Counted from the stretch's first letter, positions 1 through 11,699 are shown. The stretch: DNA of 64,000 nucleotides from Bradysia coprophila (GCF_014529535.1 NW_023503493.1:21546001-21610000); one strand, 5' to 3'. Program-made: numbers and translations. Notes: a model not told the origin generated them from the sequence alone.

Positions 1-2640
1 TGTGATGCACATTTTTTGATTGCTACCACTTCGCCAAAACACCTTGGAACCTTTCATTAAACTAACCACCTTGATTCGTTTTCCATTTCCATTTATTCAC
101 AATGTCAGCCCGCTGTTGACCAGAAACCATTATATCCATTGAGATTCTTCGTGCTGTCAGCTCGCTACTAACTCATTTGATCGCCTTGACTTTTGTCGTT
201 CGCTACCACACGATCAGTTGAAGCAGTTTTCATTTGTGATTGCCACTATTCGTCCTTCGACCGTGAATATTGCCAACTCGCTGTTGCCCAAAATCATTTT
301 CGTTTCTGCCAGATCGCTTCCTGGACCAATCCAAATTTCCGATGACGTTATGCTTACACCTTCCAAAGTCGGGTTTTTCGTGTGTGCTCAATATTTTTTC
401 GACGATCCGATTCAAATAGTTCACTACTATTTCCACGCATACATTCGTAACGGATCATTGCAAATTCATTCGAAGTTTTCTAATTCACGTTCTCTCGTTT
501 GCCATTCGACCAACTTGACTACCGATTCCGATGGATGTCTTAACTCTTGACACATTAATTTCTCTGATGATGTGCGCTCCCACCAACCAATATTCCACCA
601 ACTTCATTTTAATTTCATCACATGCCGTACATTCATTTCGCTTCACTCCTCTAGTTACGCTGCACTGCATTTGTTATAATTTCTACTCGGTTCTGATTCC
701 TTCAATGCAAAATTCCAACTCGACCACTCGCTGTACCACGATAATTTACGAAGAAATTTCAAGGCTTCTTGAGAGAATATTCACTGCCTGTGTCTAAACC
801 ACACTCCGGTGAGCTGACTCCGACTCAACCAATGGAATCCTTTTCCTGTCGTTGTATTCGACCAACAAAGTTTACTATCCAATCGTTGGGGAAGAGAATT
901 CCGACCAATTTCAAGGTTTCTTGAGAGATTACTGCCTGTGCCCAATCCGACACTCCGGTGAGCCGACTCCGGACACATCCCCAGTAAATCTCACCTCTAC
1001 TTTTGTATCGAAATCTCCAGACAATCTGTTATGATTGCCACTCCAACATTTTAACCACTATCATCGTTTTCTGGATGTTCTGGACCACTGAATTTTCTGA
1101 CGAGTCGTGTGTGGTGTCTTGCTCACAATAAAGTCATCGCCATACCAGCCATACCCATTCACGATGCAATTGACTCGTTTTGATGCTCCAAATCAAATCA
1201 TTCAATTTCTACCTCGCTGCGCAGAAATTTTCCATCGACAGATCAATCTTTCTAACTGGCTGCGTAGAAAACTTGGTTCCACCAAAAGTATTCAAACTCC
1301 GCTAGTTTCGATTACGTTCCCAGGTGATTGGATGCTCATTGGATACAGGAATTTCTCACACTTCTCGCGTGGGTTTCCGCTTTATAACCCACAATTCCAC
1401 AATATCCACAATTTTACTGATCGTAACTACGAAGCCACCCCCAACAGTCTCATTCCTGCACTCGTTGCCGCTTGTGACTTTACACAAATCGACTTTAACA
1501 ATTCATTCTTCGACCGCTTGTCTGCGTCCAGTAAATCCACCTTACCACTTCTCCCCAAACAACGGCTAATCTTACTACACCTTTCTATCACCCTCCCTCA
1601 CCTAAACCGTCACTTCAGAGAAATTTGCAATCTGTTCACGCTCAAATTACCAATACGTTATGACAATGTCACGGAATGTAGATGAGCTCAGCAAAATTTA
1701 CAAAAAAAAACCGTTGCAAAGTGAGTATGAACGAATTTGCATTTTCTTTAAAACGACTTTAAATAGCCGACTTTCTAAAACCCACATAAACTATGCATGC
1801 CCCACAGACCTCAGTCGTGATCAAAATACTCAACAACTCATTCACCAACCCAAACTCAGCCTAAGCTTGTCTACTACTAGTCTTTAACTAACGTCTGAGA
1901 GTCACTCACCTGGTCGAAGAATGAATTATTAAGTCGACTGCCTTCATCTGCACGTTCGCGGACGAATTCATATATAGTCCAATGAAAATGGTGCATAGCT
2001 AGCAGGTACGAATTTCGCTGCTCGGTGCTTTACCATTAACCAACGTTACCCACTGTATTTAAGTAAACGACTGGTTGCACGTTCAACTGCTGGATTTCCG
2101 TGAACCAACGCCTGGTTTTTTTGAGCTTTGTTCCAACTTTCGTTTTCAAATTTCACGCATCACGACTGAAAACTCGTTCAATATGGTGTTGGCACTTCAA
2201 GGTCTCACCCGATACGTCCATCACCCGCTTAGCCATCGATACACAGAACTTCGTACGATGTAGATGATCACAACCATTTCAAAAAAAATTGACACACCAA
2301 TCGACCTTTGGAGCTTTTCTATTACTGTTGATACTTAACGATACCGATTCCCAACAGTTTCCTGGATGAGTTATCATGAAGCACTTCTATATGGATTCTG
2401 GTCAATTGACTTTTCTCTCGACGTTTGAATGACCGCACACAAATAAATTCACTGATTTTTCGGAGCGTTTCCACCAAAGGATTACTTCCTTTTGTTTTTC
2501 AGGCTGCGCCACTTGTTGGGAATTCTACATTCACTACAAAGGAAACAATGAGACTTGGGGATGCTGTCCCCGAGAATTACGTTTATTCTCTTCGATCGTA
2601 CAATTGTATCTAAGGCTTTTCTTCTTATAATTTTCTACTC
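1..2640. other. Unclassified pyrimidine-rich region with broken ORFs
   Basis: This stretch is less AT-rich than its surroundings and has several open stretches, the longest at 1107-1685 on the plus strand (up to 192 codons). I do not recognise any of them. Short degenerate motifs recur: a CAGC(T/C)CGCTGTTG-like motif near 104, 156, 272 and 308, and a peptide-like repeat FQGFLR(E/D)Y at about 750-800 and 915-945 in different frames, each followed by HSGE.TP. The repeated peptide similarity suggests an old coding sequence, either a decayed gene or an old mobile element, rather than random DNA. No promoter, splice pattern or terminal repeat could be tied to it. Confidence 0.35.
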
Positions 2641-3100
2641 CATTCAGTCAGTGTCCACTTTGATGCAGTTTGTTTCAATGGCTATCTTGATTATGATTTC
2701 CACGAGTGTTTCTAAGCCATAATTCTCAACATAGGTTTTAGTTTGACGCAATTAATTAAAAACACAATTTTTCTAACACGACGGACATTTTGTTTTCACA
2801 ATATTTGTATGGTGGCCGACTGTGTGATGTTCGAATTTCTATTGTCATTAAGTATAACCACAATGATATTAAGAATAATCACAAGCGTTTCATTCGAATG
2901 AAACGAGATGGTGACATAGTATTTGGTTCGTAACAAAACTGAAGACTCGGAACCTCTTAATTCTGCAGAGTCAACTAAATGCTGATAATACCGTTAATTT
3001 ACTGAATGTCTCATGATCCTGACAGAAAAAACCTGATATAATTTATAATTTTTCGCTATATCTGAGAGACATCCATACATTAAAATATAAATAGACAGGC
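2640..3100. other. AT-rich spacer, nothing recognised
   Basis: No convincing coding potential, RNA gene or repeat structure was seen here. Confidence 0.4.
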
Positions 3101-3109
3101 ATTCTTGAT

Positions 3110-3280
3110 CAATGAAAGTATAAACCAGGTATGGTCTGTTCATACAAACCGGAGGACATCGCGATTTCATATAAACAAACTCACCTCTCATGAGAGGTGA
3201 GTTTGTTTATATGAAATCGCTATGTCCTCCGCTCCATACAAAGTTTGTCATTCGACCATACCTTGTGTTGACGTTCATTG
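3110..3280. mobile_element. 171-bp foldback MITE, hAT-like, copy 1
   Basis: The ends are CAATGAA and TTCATTG. The central part is an almost perfect palindrome around 3190 (ACCTCTCATGAGAGGT at its centre). The direct flanks are identical 8-bp copies of TTCTTGAT (3102-3109 and 3281-3288), the target-site duplication length typical of hAT elements. A second copy of the same length lies at 49436-49606. Apparent ORFs here are palindrome shadows. Confidence 0.85.
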
Positions 3281-3299
3281 TTCTTGATTACACCGATCG

Positions 3300-3459
3300 T
3301 CATTTTATTATTATACACGATCAGGGTTCGAAAATCAAAGTCAAATCAATTTCGGAAATCAAATCAATCTTGATCATCAAAGAAAAAAAAACGTGATTAT
3401 CAAATCAATTTGATTTTTTTTCGTTGATCATCATGATTTCGAACAAAAAAATCATTTTT
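3300..3459. repeat. Low-complexity AAATCAATY / GATCATCA run
   Basis: Degenerate short repeats of AAATCAATC and GATCATCA form partly complementary arms. It looks like simple-sequence DNA next to the following TIR element; no gene is seen. Confidence 0.5.
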
Positions 3460-3732
3460 AGCCCCGTACGAAGTACGAAGGGGCTTATAGGATTACGATG
3501 CCGTGTGTAATTGATGGAATTCGAAGCAGACGGTAAGGGCAAAGTGTTCGCCTATGTTCATAGATGACGAATCCGCAATAAAAATTTGGGCCGTCTGTCC
3601 GTCTGTCTGTCACGTCGATATCTTGAGTAAATCAAATCCGATTTCAAAAATTTTTAGTGAGGCTAAGTTCGAAGATGGGCATATTCGGGTCGGCCCTTCG
3701 TGAGTTAGGGCCACCTAAGTGATTTAAGGTCT

Positions 3733-6700
3733 TTTATTTATTTATTTATTTCGTCAATGGCATCCGCCCCCTGACTACTTGCATTTTTAATTTTACAATA
3801 AAAGAACAGAAAAAGATTATACATGTCAAGTTGAATGAAAAAAAAATAGAACAAAAACATAAATAAAAACATTCACCAACGTCACATAGGAGTGAGTCAC
3901 GTCTCGTTTGACCAATAACCAGAAAGTCGTCAATAGATCGTTTTCTGAGCCACCTGGAAATGAACGGTTAGTGGTTAGCGGGAGCCAGTCGACTAGACTG
4001 GCTCGATTCGGCACAAGTCGATAAGACTCGGAGTTAAGTCGTGAGACCACTTTTTAAAGTCGTGAGACCTAAATAACCTAATCGATACCGATTAGAAAAA
4101 GAACCATAGGTCCAGCATATTTGCAAGTGAAATGAAATCAGTCATGACATTTTGATCTTACCATTCAATTTGATTGGAATCTTCAACATTCTAACAGTCG
4201 TTTTGAATGAGTTCCGCGGCATACCCTGAAACCAAAGCTGTGAGAAACGGTTAAATTCCAAGCACATGTTATTTATTGGTTCATGGTAACCATACTTAGT
4301 CCTGTGTTCATCGACAATGAGTAGATCGTCAGCTCGAGTGGGACGAGGATTTAGAGTAATTCTTCTCGTTATTTCAAATGAATCAAGACCACCACTTAAA
4401 AGGTCAAAAGTAAACAATGCACAGGCATTTATCCTGCGTCTAGCAAGCGGTTCAATGTCGATGGAGCAACATCTGTCAATGTAAGGTGGAAGTTTATAGT
4501 TCTCGTCACGTCTCACTGATCGTCTGAGTGCAAACATCAAAAACTTCTTCTGAATCGATTCAATCCTATCAATGAAAGTTTCTTGATACGGGTGCCAAAC
4601 GACCGAAGCATATTCCAGATACGAACGTACATGTGCGAAATATAAACTCTTCAAGGTTTTGACATTCTTAAACTCCTTACAAGTCCTGATGACAAAACCG
4701 AGCATCGAATAAGACTTAGCGATTACGTATTCGACGTGTTTACCAAAGGTCAGTTTTTCATCCATGAGAACTCCTAAGTCTTTCAGACATCACATTGCAT
4801 TTTCTTACGTTTAAATAAAGCTGGTTGACTTCGCACCACCGTAAGAACCTGTTCAAATCTCTCTGAAGAGCAGTAGCATCAAGTACAGTTTTGATCACTT
4901 TGAAGATCTTCAAATCGTCTGCATACAACAGATGAGTAGAGGAAGAAAAAACTTTCGTGACATCGTTCATGAACAATATGAACAGAAGAGGGCCAAGATG
5001 GCTACCTTGAGGAACGCCAGACGTCACATTAAAAGTCATAGATGACCACCCAGACAACTTTACGAACTGTGTACGTCCGCTTAGATAAGACGCAATCCAC
5101 GCCAACAACTCAGAATGAACTCCAAACTTCTTCAATTTGAATAAAAGAATTGAATGCTTAACTCGGTCAAAAGCTTTTTGGAAATCAGTGTAAATGACAT
5201 CTAGCTGATGTTTAGACTCCATGACTTTAGTCGCATGACTTACAAACTCCACTAAATTCGTCGCTGTAGACCTTCGTTCCATAAAGCCATGCTGAGATTT
5301 CGAAATCACGTGATTAAATTTCTCGGTTAAGATTTTAGTTACGACGGCTTCGAACAGTTTTCCAATAGTTGGCAGAATAGCAACACCTCTGTAATTTTCT
5401 ACGTCACTCCTAGATCCACTCTTGTAAATCGGTGTAATATACGACGATTTCCATCTCGTAGGAAACTTACCAGTTGAGAGTGATGAGTTAAAAATGCGGA
5501 GAAGTGGATAAGACAGACTATCAGCGCAGTTCTTCAAAAGAACGGGTGAGATTTTGTCAGGCCCTTCGCCCTTACTGGTGTCAATACCACGTAAATGGCT
5601 CACAACATTTTCAATAGTAAAAGAAATCGATCCAACATCAACAAGTTGATCAATGCGGTAAAACTTACGGGACAGGTCTGATTCACTCTCGTTATCAGTA
5701 ACATAGACACTTTGAAAGAACTCGGCGAATAAACTACAGGATTCAATAGGACTGGAAGATTTTTTATCTCTTTTACGCATCGTTGAAGGATAGCCTACAG
5801 TTTTCTTGCGCGACTTCACAAACGACCAAAACCTTGACGGATCCGATGTCAGCATTTTCTCAGTCTTTGTCAGATACCTGCTAAAAGCCAAATCACGCAC
5901 AGTGCGAAATTCTTTACTTAACGACAAAAAAACCATCTCTAATCTAGATCTCTCAGTGGGGTCAGTCTCAGAATTAAGGCGCTTACTAGCTTTGCTCGTC
6001 CTATTTTTAAGGTTCCTTAGACGTTGGTTGTACCAAGGCGGGTCATCAATCGTCACTTTTTTCTTGAGAGGGACAAACCTTTCGAAACCGGCTAAAAGCG
6101 TTTCATAAAGCAAATCAACAGCGACATCCACGTCAGAAACGTTCAACATCAGTTGATTCCAATCAACAGAGTCAAAATAACGGTTCAGACCGGAGAAGTC
6201 ACCTTTCTTGAAGTTAAATTCAGTAGAAGACTCATCACATTCAACGCAATCGACTACGTCCGCGGAAAAGATAACCTCAATGGGATAATGGTACAGGTCA
6301 ACACGACTCAAAGGCTCAAGACACCTAGAAACGTTTGCCCCATTGGGGTTGCTGAAAAAAACAAGGTCCAGAATATCTCCATAAAAGTTGCGCTCGCCGT
6401 TGACTTGGTGAAGACCACTGCTCAACATGAGATAGATTATATCAGCTTTCGTTCCTTCACCAATCCCAGATGGTAGAAACACATTAGGCTCACAAGACTC
6501 GTCATCGCCATTCATCAGGTCGTCAACACTGTTGGCGTGGCTGTTGAGGGTGTCGGGCACCCAATCTACAAGACTGAGATTGAAATCACCTAGGACGCAC
6601 ATTTCGTCAATCAGATCCAAATCGACAAAGTTCAATACTTTCTCCAGTGCATCACGATATTCGTTATAGACCAGCACTGAGGAGCCAGAAGGAATATAGA

Positions 6701-7075
6701 TACAACAGATAAAGAGCGAATGATCCTGAAGTTGAACTTTTACCAACACCATTTCGACATTGTCTGTGCCAGGAACTAGGATACGATCACTGGGGTAAGA
6801 GGTACGAACAGCAATCAACACGCCACCATACATCTGATGAACACTGTTCAAATGAGAACGATCAGTTCTGTAGACAGAGAATCGTTTAAGATCGAAAAGT
6901 TCAACATCGAAAAAAGAATCATTGAGAGAAGTCTCTGTCAAAGCAACAGCATCGTGGTCGCAAGACAATGGTGATATCTTTTGGTGATATTTATGGCAAA
7001 ATAAACGATGGAAATGTAAATGACACGGCAAATGATAGGTATTGTCAATACCAATCCAGGAAAAAAAGTTTTTTT
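3733..7075 (-). mobile_element. 5'-truncated non-LTR retrotransposon (Jockey/CR1-like LINE)
   Basis: Read on the minus strand this is a LINE: the coding part carries an endonuclease and a reverse transcriptase, followed by about 400 bp of 3' untranslated sequence and a 3' tail of AAATA-type repeats (plus strand TTTATTTATTTATTTATT near 3734-3750). There is no ORF1 and the endonuclease begins after its usual first motif, so the copy is 5'-truncated, as is common for target-primed insertions. It lies inside the 3460-8094 TIR element. Clade placement rests on motif order and overall look, not on an alignment. Confidence 0.9.
4142..7031 (-). pseudogene. LINE ORF2: endonuclease and reverse transcriptase, frameshifted
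   Basis: The first part (7031-4758, 757 codons) shows an exonuclease/endonuclease/phosphatase fold: ALTETSLND near residue 30, GGVLIAV, CCIYIPSG, LGDFNLSLVDW and YHYPIEV. The reverse transcriptase follows: GPDKISPVLLKNCADSL, ENYRGVAILPTIGKLFE, motif A DFQKAFDRVKH, motif B SGVPQGSHLGPLLFILF and motif C YADDLKIF, so the catalytic aspartates are present. After LNVRKCNVM the frame breaks: a small deletion joins CNVM to the downstream KDLGVLMDEKLTFGKHVEY segment in another frame (4765-4142, 207 codons). The family usually has about 25 more residues at that point. The copy therefore cannot make a full ORF2 protein but decay is otherwise slight, suggesting a fairly young insertion. Confidence 0.92.
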
Positions 7076-7122
7076 TTAAATCGGGTGAGTGGACCGTGAG
7101 TTAGGGCCTTAGAAGTGAAAAG

Positions 7123-7860
7123 CTACTAGGGCCCTATGTGTATTTTACATAGAACTCAAGTAAATTTCATTCGTTTTTCGTAATTTTTGTGTCATTTGGA
7201 AGGTAATCAAAGGCCGAATAGAATCTTGTTGAAAAAAAATTAAATTAGGGTCCTTGGACTAAGGCCACTACTAGGGCCCTATATGTATTTTACATTGAAC
7301 TCGAGTAAATTTCATTCGTTTTTCGTAATTTTTGTGTCATTTGGAAGGTAATCAAAGGCCGAATAGAATGTTGTTGAAAAAAAAATTAATTTTGGGTCCT
7401 CGGACTAAGGCCGCTACTAGGGCCCTAAGCGTATTTTACATACAACTCGAGTAAATTTCATCCGTTTTTCGTAATTTTTGTTTCATTTGAAAGATAATCG
7501 AACACCGAATATAATGTTGTTGAAAAAAAAAAAAATTTGGGTCCTTGGACTAAGGCCGCTACTAGGGCCCTATGTGTATTTTACATATAACTCGAGCAAA
7601 TTTCATCCGTTTTTCGTAATTTTTGTTTCATTTGGAAGGTAATCAAAGGCCGAATGGAATGTTGTTGAAAAAAAATTAAATTTGGGTCCTTGGACTAAGG
7701 CCACTACTAGGGCCCTATATGTATTTTACATTGAACTCGAGTAAATTTCATTCGTTTTTCGTAATTTTTGTGTCATTTGGAAGGTAATCAAAGGCCGAAT
7801 AGAATGTAGTTGAAAAAAAAAAAAATTGGATCCTCGGACTGAGGCCGATACTAGGCCCTA
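7123..7860. repeat. Tandem array, five units of about 145 bp
   Basis: The phrase CTACTAGGGCCCTA recurs at 7123, 7268, 7414, 7559 and 7704, with a variant near 7848, giving 144-146 bp spacing. Each unit also holds TTTCATTCGTTTTTCGTAAT, a GGAAGGTAATCAAAGGCCGAA-like phrase and an A-run. The array is internal to the AGCCCCGTAC TIR element. Confidence 0.93.
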
Positions 7861-8255
7861 TGTGTATTTATACTCAATAAATTAAAATTTTAGGGCTATT
7901 TGAAATTTTTGTTTTATTTGAAAGGAACGTCGTACGGGGCTTCGTAATTGCGCTATGTGCAATTTCTAAGATGTACACATTACATAATAATTTTACTTTA
8001 ACTACTTTAACCGGCGCATAGGCTTACGGTCAAAGTAGGGTGACAGACGCACTAGGGTCACGTATGCAATAGATATACGGGTTTGTACGGGGCTCAGTCG
8101 CAGCAAACGCTCCGACTGTTCTGATGGATCGTTTTTTATTGAAATTTCAGCTCAATGATGAAATGATAATAAAAAATAAAAAAAACGCAAAAAAAGTAAA
8201 ATCAAAAAAACATCTCTGAACGTCACACCTCAAATTTTGTTGATATAAATTTTTT

Positions 8256-8640
8256 TATCTACCTAGGTGAAATAATAGCAGTGAAAAAGTGCTATTATTT
8301 CGCCGTCGGTAGATAAAATAGCGTATTCACCTCTGTAAAAATGTTTATTTAGACACTTGGGGTATAACATTCGCCTTCGGCTCATGCAACAACTCCCCAA
8401 GTGTCTAAATAAACATGTGGACATAGGTGAATAATCTACTATTCCTTTACTAGGGAGGGAAAATCGACTTTCCGTCCCTAGGGAAAAGTCTTTCCCGCCT
8501 TCGTAAAGGAAAACGTCACACTACAATCGGAAAATAATCTGATATTTCGTATCACGATGAGTAAATGTACCTCGGGCTAAAGCCCTCGGACACTTTTACT
8601 CATCTGGATGCAAAATATCAAATTCTTTCCCTTGTATAGT
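8256..8640. repeat. Cluster of hairpin-forming inverted repeats
   Basis: Several hairpins follow one another. GTGAAATAATAGCA pairs with TGCTATTATTTCGC (8262-8312). The arms 8343-8362 (GTTTATTTAGACACTTGGGG) and 8395-8414 are perfect complements around a loop containing CGCCTTCGGCTC. GATGAGTAAATGT pairs with ACTTTTACTCATC (8556-8604) around CCTCGGGCTAAAGCCCTCGG. The segment 8446-8572 has a diverged inverted relative at 62646-62772, so this is a dispersed element rather than unique DNA. Confidence 0.7.
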
Positions 8641-8730
8641 AATCAAGGTGACATATCACATGATCTGTAATGAGTGGGTTTTACAAAACCTGTCTAAATT
8701 GTCAAAATTTGTGTTTCACCGCCTTCGTGA

Positions 8731-8811
8731 TCAACTCAGAAGTGTCTTAACCTGTTCTTTCAAAACCTTGGTTATGTCCTCCGCGGTAAATTTACGTTCA
8801 TTGTGTTTCAT
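8731..8811 (-). other. Short open segment, possible exon remnant
   Basis: On the minus strand an ATG at 8811 opens a 26-codon frame, MKHNERKFTAEDITKVLKE onward to a stop at 8731. The frame is open upstream through about FLAFLTTLVPLV. The amphipathic, charged composition looks more protein-like than the surrounding DNA, but I found no start context, splice acceptor or family match. It could be an exon remnant or chance. Confidence 0.15.
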
Positions 8812-8996
8812 AACCAATGGAACGAGAGTAGTAAGAAATGCCAAAAATTGAGAGGGAAAAACTTAAAAATAAATGTTTAAATTCCTGTTGCAGCCGATTT
8901 TATTCAATAATTTCGTAATATTGTTACATTTTAAAATGTGCAGTCATGGTAGACTTTACAGTAACATATGACCACTTTGCAGAGCTAGTGGAAGCA

Positions 8997-9278
8997 CTAA
9001 GCTGCTGGTGCTGCAGTAGTTGTGGTTGTTGTTGTAGTAGTGGTTGTAGTGGTGGTGGTTGTGGTGGTAGTAGTAGTAGTAGTTGTTGTTGTGGTTGTCA
9101 ATAAAAGCCACCACCAACAAGGAGCTGGTGCAGCTTCAGCATCAGCTACTGGAGATGCGGAGTACTGAAATATGTAACTGAAAATGTGACAAATTGTTTT
9201 TGTCATGACGGCTCTAATTTAAATTACCGCAGCAAAGAGCGCAACCAATAGGAAGGTGAAAAGTACTGGCTTCATCAT
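8997..9278 (-). CDS. Thr-rich small secreted protein, copy 1
   Basis: Exon 1 is 9278-9228 (17 codons, MMKPVLFTFLLVALFAA, a signal peptide of a Met-Lys start plus hydrophobic core). The intron 9227-9165 is 63 bp (GTAATT...TTTCAG, phase 0). Exon 2 is 9164-8997 (55 codons): YSASPVADAEAAPAPC, then WWWLLL, 28 consecutive Thr and AAPAA. The 72-aa product should be secreted; the Thr run uses mixed ACA/ACC/ACT codons and is a dense potential O-glycosylation tract, as in insect mucins and glue proteins. The start was chosen because the signal peptide begins there and an in-frame stop closes the unspliced reading. The poly(A) signal is at 8904-8899. No named family recognised; a structural secretion role is inferred. 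Confidence 0.82.
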
Positions 9279-9331
9279 TTTGACAAAAGGGTAGTTCGTT
9301 CTGCTGTCGGTTACTTCAAACGTAATGCTAC

Positions 9332-9370
9332 AACTGATATCTACCTGAGGTTTTCTAAGCCTATTTATAG
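9332..9370 (-). promoter_or_regulatory. Core promoter of Thr-rich copy 1
   Basis: TATA box CTATAAATAG (9370-9361) lies about 30 bp upstream of a TCAGTT initiator-like site (9337-9332), about 58 bp before the ATG. The same pair occurs at every copy. Confidence 0.75.
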
Positions 9371-9379
9371 CAAAAAAAT

Positions 9380-10230
9380 TTCGCAAATTTCATATCAAAA
9401 AGTTACATTTTTTGAGTGAAATCGGTATACCCAATTGATGATGTTCTTCTGTGGTATATAGATTAAAAATATTTAGCTCCAAATCCAACTGTGTACACAC
9501 TCAACATTAGAATAAATTCGTCATCAATTTGAATAAAAATTACAGTGAATAAAGAATATACACTCTATAGAGCCTTTGGTACAATCGAATTGTCGAATAT
9601 CGATTTCTTAATGTAAAATAAGTGTCAATTGCACCCACCTAACCTAAAAAACTAAAAATTGAGGTTAGTTGGGTGAGAATGGCAACTTATTTGACACCTT
9701 CAAACGACACTGACAACGATCTATTTATGTTTTTGTTATTCATTTCTCATGCTAAATCTACGTAAATCAGTCACAGTAAATGTCCAATGCATGTGGGATG
9801 AATAAGCAATGTAATTTCTTTTAACAGAATGCGTAGAATGAATTTAAAATAAAATTTCTATTTCAATAAACAGAATCAGATTGTATCTCCTTGATATGAA
9901 GTTCTTATTTTTCTCCGCCTATAAATCACAACCCATTTTTGGGAAATCCAATTTTTCAGACTTGCTGACGTTTCACGAAATTTCCTCTTAATAAGATTTG
10001 TCATAACGAATTAGATGTATAATATAGTGGCACTTTTCTCAATTCGCTGCCTCATTAGCCTATGGGCAAAACGAGCGCTGAGAAAGTAGAACATTGAAAA
10101 TGTTTTGAACATTTTGAAACATGATTATAACATTCTATGTAAAAAAATTTTTTGTATGGTTGTCATCTCCCAGGGCTCTGCTAATATTCAACATTTTCAA
10201 AATGATAAATTACTCACGTCAACATAATGA
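9380..10230. other. Array spacer with a small hairpin repeat
   Basis: A hairpin at about 9600-9700 pairs CACCCACCTAACCT with AGGTTAGTTGGGTG and ends in TTATTTGACACC. Related versions sit at 14775-14852, 20290-20372 and 22870-22945, always upstream of a Thr-rich copy. The part 9700-10200 (GAGCGCTGAGAAAGTAGAA near 10070) is repeated at 20700-20830 and 23380-23700. No gene is seen. Confidence 0.55.
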
Positions 10231-10237
10231 TATCAGG

Positions 10238-10379
10238 TAACGCACTTCAAGCATGAGTGGTGCTCTAAATAGGGTATTGAAACTTGACAGTCTGCCACAC
10301 AACTGTAAAAACATTTTCATGTAAAATAGAGTACTTTCGGCAGGTGTCCACTATGTTCACTCTTGCTTGACGTGTGCTG
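10238..10379. mobile_element. MITE of the ACGCACTTCAAGC family, diverged copy
   Basis: It starts TAACGCACTTCAAGCATGAG and ends near CTTGCTTGACGTGTGCTG, with the internal GAAACTTGACAG and AATAGAGTAC phrases shared with the copies at 17531, 24964 and 45338. Confidence 0.6.
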
Positions 10380-10841
10380 TATCAGGTCGAAACGAAGAAG
10401 AAAAAGTTATCAACCAATCTCCAAAATGCAACTGTGCTTCACAATTTTACGACCAATAGGGGATGGAATTTGTTTATGTATTGTCCGTTGACAAGTGGAT
10501 CGCCACCGGTTTTGAGGGGGTTTTGATTTTTGTTTTTTACATGTTGCCACACATTGTTGACAAATTCAAGATTTTTTATTTACGAAGGTTACGCTGATTG
10601 CTTAGTGAAAAAGGACTTCACCTAGCACAAATTAAACGACCTTAGACATATTTGACATTGCAATGTGAGCAACATAGCGAAAATTAATTTCAAAACCCCC
10701 CGAAACCCCGTGCTTCCACCTACATAAAAAACATGAACCGAACGAGCCAATCTCAATTTATTATACTACAGATTCATCTGAAGGAGTTGATAACAACAAC
10801 CATAAAAATTACAATTTTTCGTCCTAACAGCTTTGGCCTCA

Positions 10842-11045
10842 ATGAACTTATATGTTGTTTGTTGTTGCATCACAATTATAGGAACCTCTTCAATATCAAC
10901 TGAATTACAGATACCCGAACAATTGGCAATCGTTAAACCATTAGTCGAGATGTCCGTTTTTGCGTTGAAGGAAAAATTGAACTTAGTCGAGATGTCCGTT
11001 TTTGCATTGAAGGAAAAATTGAACTTGAAATGCGATCCACGTTAA
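10842..11045 (+). CDS. Putative small secreted protein with internal 14-aa duplication
   Basis: The ATG at 10842 opens a 67-codon frame starting MNLYVVCCCITIIGTSSIS, a plausible signal peptide, followed by TELQIPEQLAIVKP. Two tandem copies of LVEMSVFALKEKLN come next (a 42-bp duplication, 10939-11022, nearly identical), ending LKCDPR. An upstream TTG in frame is not used as a start. The unit lies between Thr-rich copies 1 and 2; its downstream flank (11100-11260) resembles the DNA after the 23695 ORF (24060-24200). No family is recognised. It may be a genuine short secreted peptide or a chance ORF. Confidence 0.35.
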   Translation: MNLYVVCCCITIIGTSSISTELQIPEQLAIVKPLVEMSVFALKEKLNLVEMSVFALKEKLNLKCDPR

Positions 11046-11059
11046 AAACAACTCGTACA

Positions 11060-11640
11060 AATGAATGGAATATTTAATGAAGCTGTGTCTGAAACTACCG
11101 TAACTTGAAAATGATCTTTTGACGTAAAACTTAATATTCATAAAGAGAAAAGTTTATCATTCCGTTGTAGAAGATATGTTTCGTTAAAGAAATCTGAACA
11201 TATTTCAACTAAGATATTTATCAATGACAAATCGATTGTTCTTAAAGTTCTCAAAATTGTTCTCAAGTGTAATTCAAGAGTACAAATTCTGAACTGAACA
11301 GTCACTTTATAAGGTATTCAAAGAATGTTTAATTACAGATCGATAATGGAGATTGAAAATAAAGATAACGGCGAGCTCGTTCAATCCCGATGACAATTCT
11401 GCAGGACATCGCTATTTTGACTTTAATTTCATTGAATCCACGAAATGCGTAATTCAAATTTGGCGTCAAAATATTTTTTTTTTCAAATTGATGACGAATT
11501 TATTCAAATAGAAAATGTACGCAGTTGGATTTCGATTCATTGTTTCGAATATTATACAGTCAAAGAACTATCTCAATGATGCGATTGTATTTTTCAATAT
11601 GTATGACATACGTGACATAGGAATTGTGAAATTTTGAATA
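11060..11640. other. Upstream flank of Thr-rich copy 2, duplicated at copy 4
   Basis: From about 11340 the sequence runs parallel with 16515 onward (shared AGTTTAATTTCATTGAATCC-like and AATGCGTAATTCAAATTTGG phrases). This marks the left edge of a segmental duplication that continues through the gene to about 12225 / 17405. No separate gene is seen. Confidence 0.6.
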
Positions 11641-11660
11641 CGAAATTTGCGGAATTTTTA

Positions 11661-11699
11661 CTATAAATAGGTTTGGAAAAGCTCTTGTCGGCATCAGTT
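11661..11699 (+). promoter_or_regulatory. Core promoter of Thr-rich copy 2
   Basis: CTATAAATAG at 11661-11670 and TCAGTT at 11694-11699; the ATG follows 54 bp after the initiator. Confidence 0.75.

Larger units (their letters stand above)
3460..8094. mobile_element. TIR DNA element (AGCCCCGTAC ends) carrying a LINE insertion
   Basis: The left end reads AGCCCCGTACGAAG and the right end TTGTACGGGGCT, giving a 10-bp terminal inverted repeat; a second GTACGGGGCT lies inside near 7932-7943. Internal landmarks are a (GTCTGTCC)-like run near 3593-3612, an internal array of 145-bp units, and the phrase GTGAGTTAGGGCC on both sides of the LINE, which shows that the LINE split a pre-existing element of about 1.3 kb. 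No transposase was found, so it is non-autonomous. Superfamily not assigned; no target-site duplication was clear. Confidence 0.6.

Noticed and set aside
2994-3396. Two ORFs sharing MRGEFVYMKS on opposite strands
   Set aside because: Produced by the palindrome of the 171-bp foldback element.
5806-6476. Plus-strand ORFs of about 100 codons within the LINE
   Set aside because: Antisense shadows of the ORF2 reading frame.
8997-9206. Unspliced start for the Thr-rich protein inside the intron (MTKTICHIF... or MSHFPLHFQ...)
   Set aside because: The upstream part is the intron with GT-AG ends in all copies; the real start is the exon 1 signal peptide.
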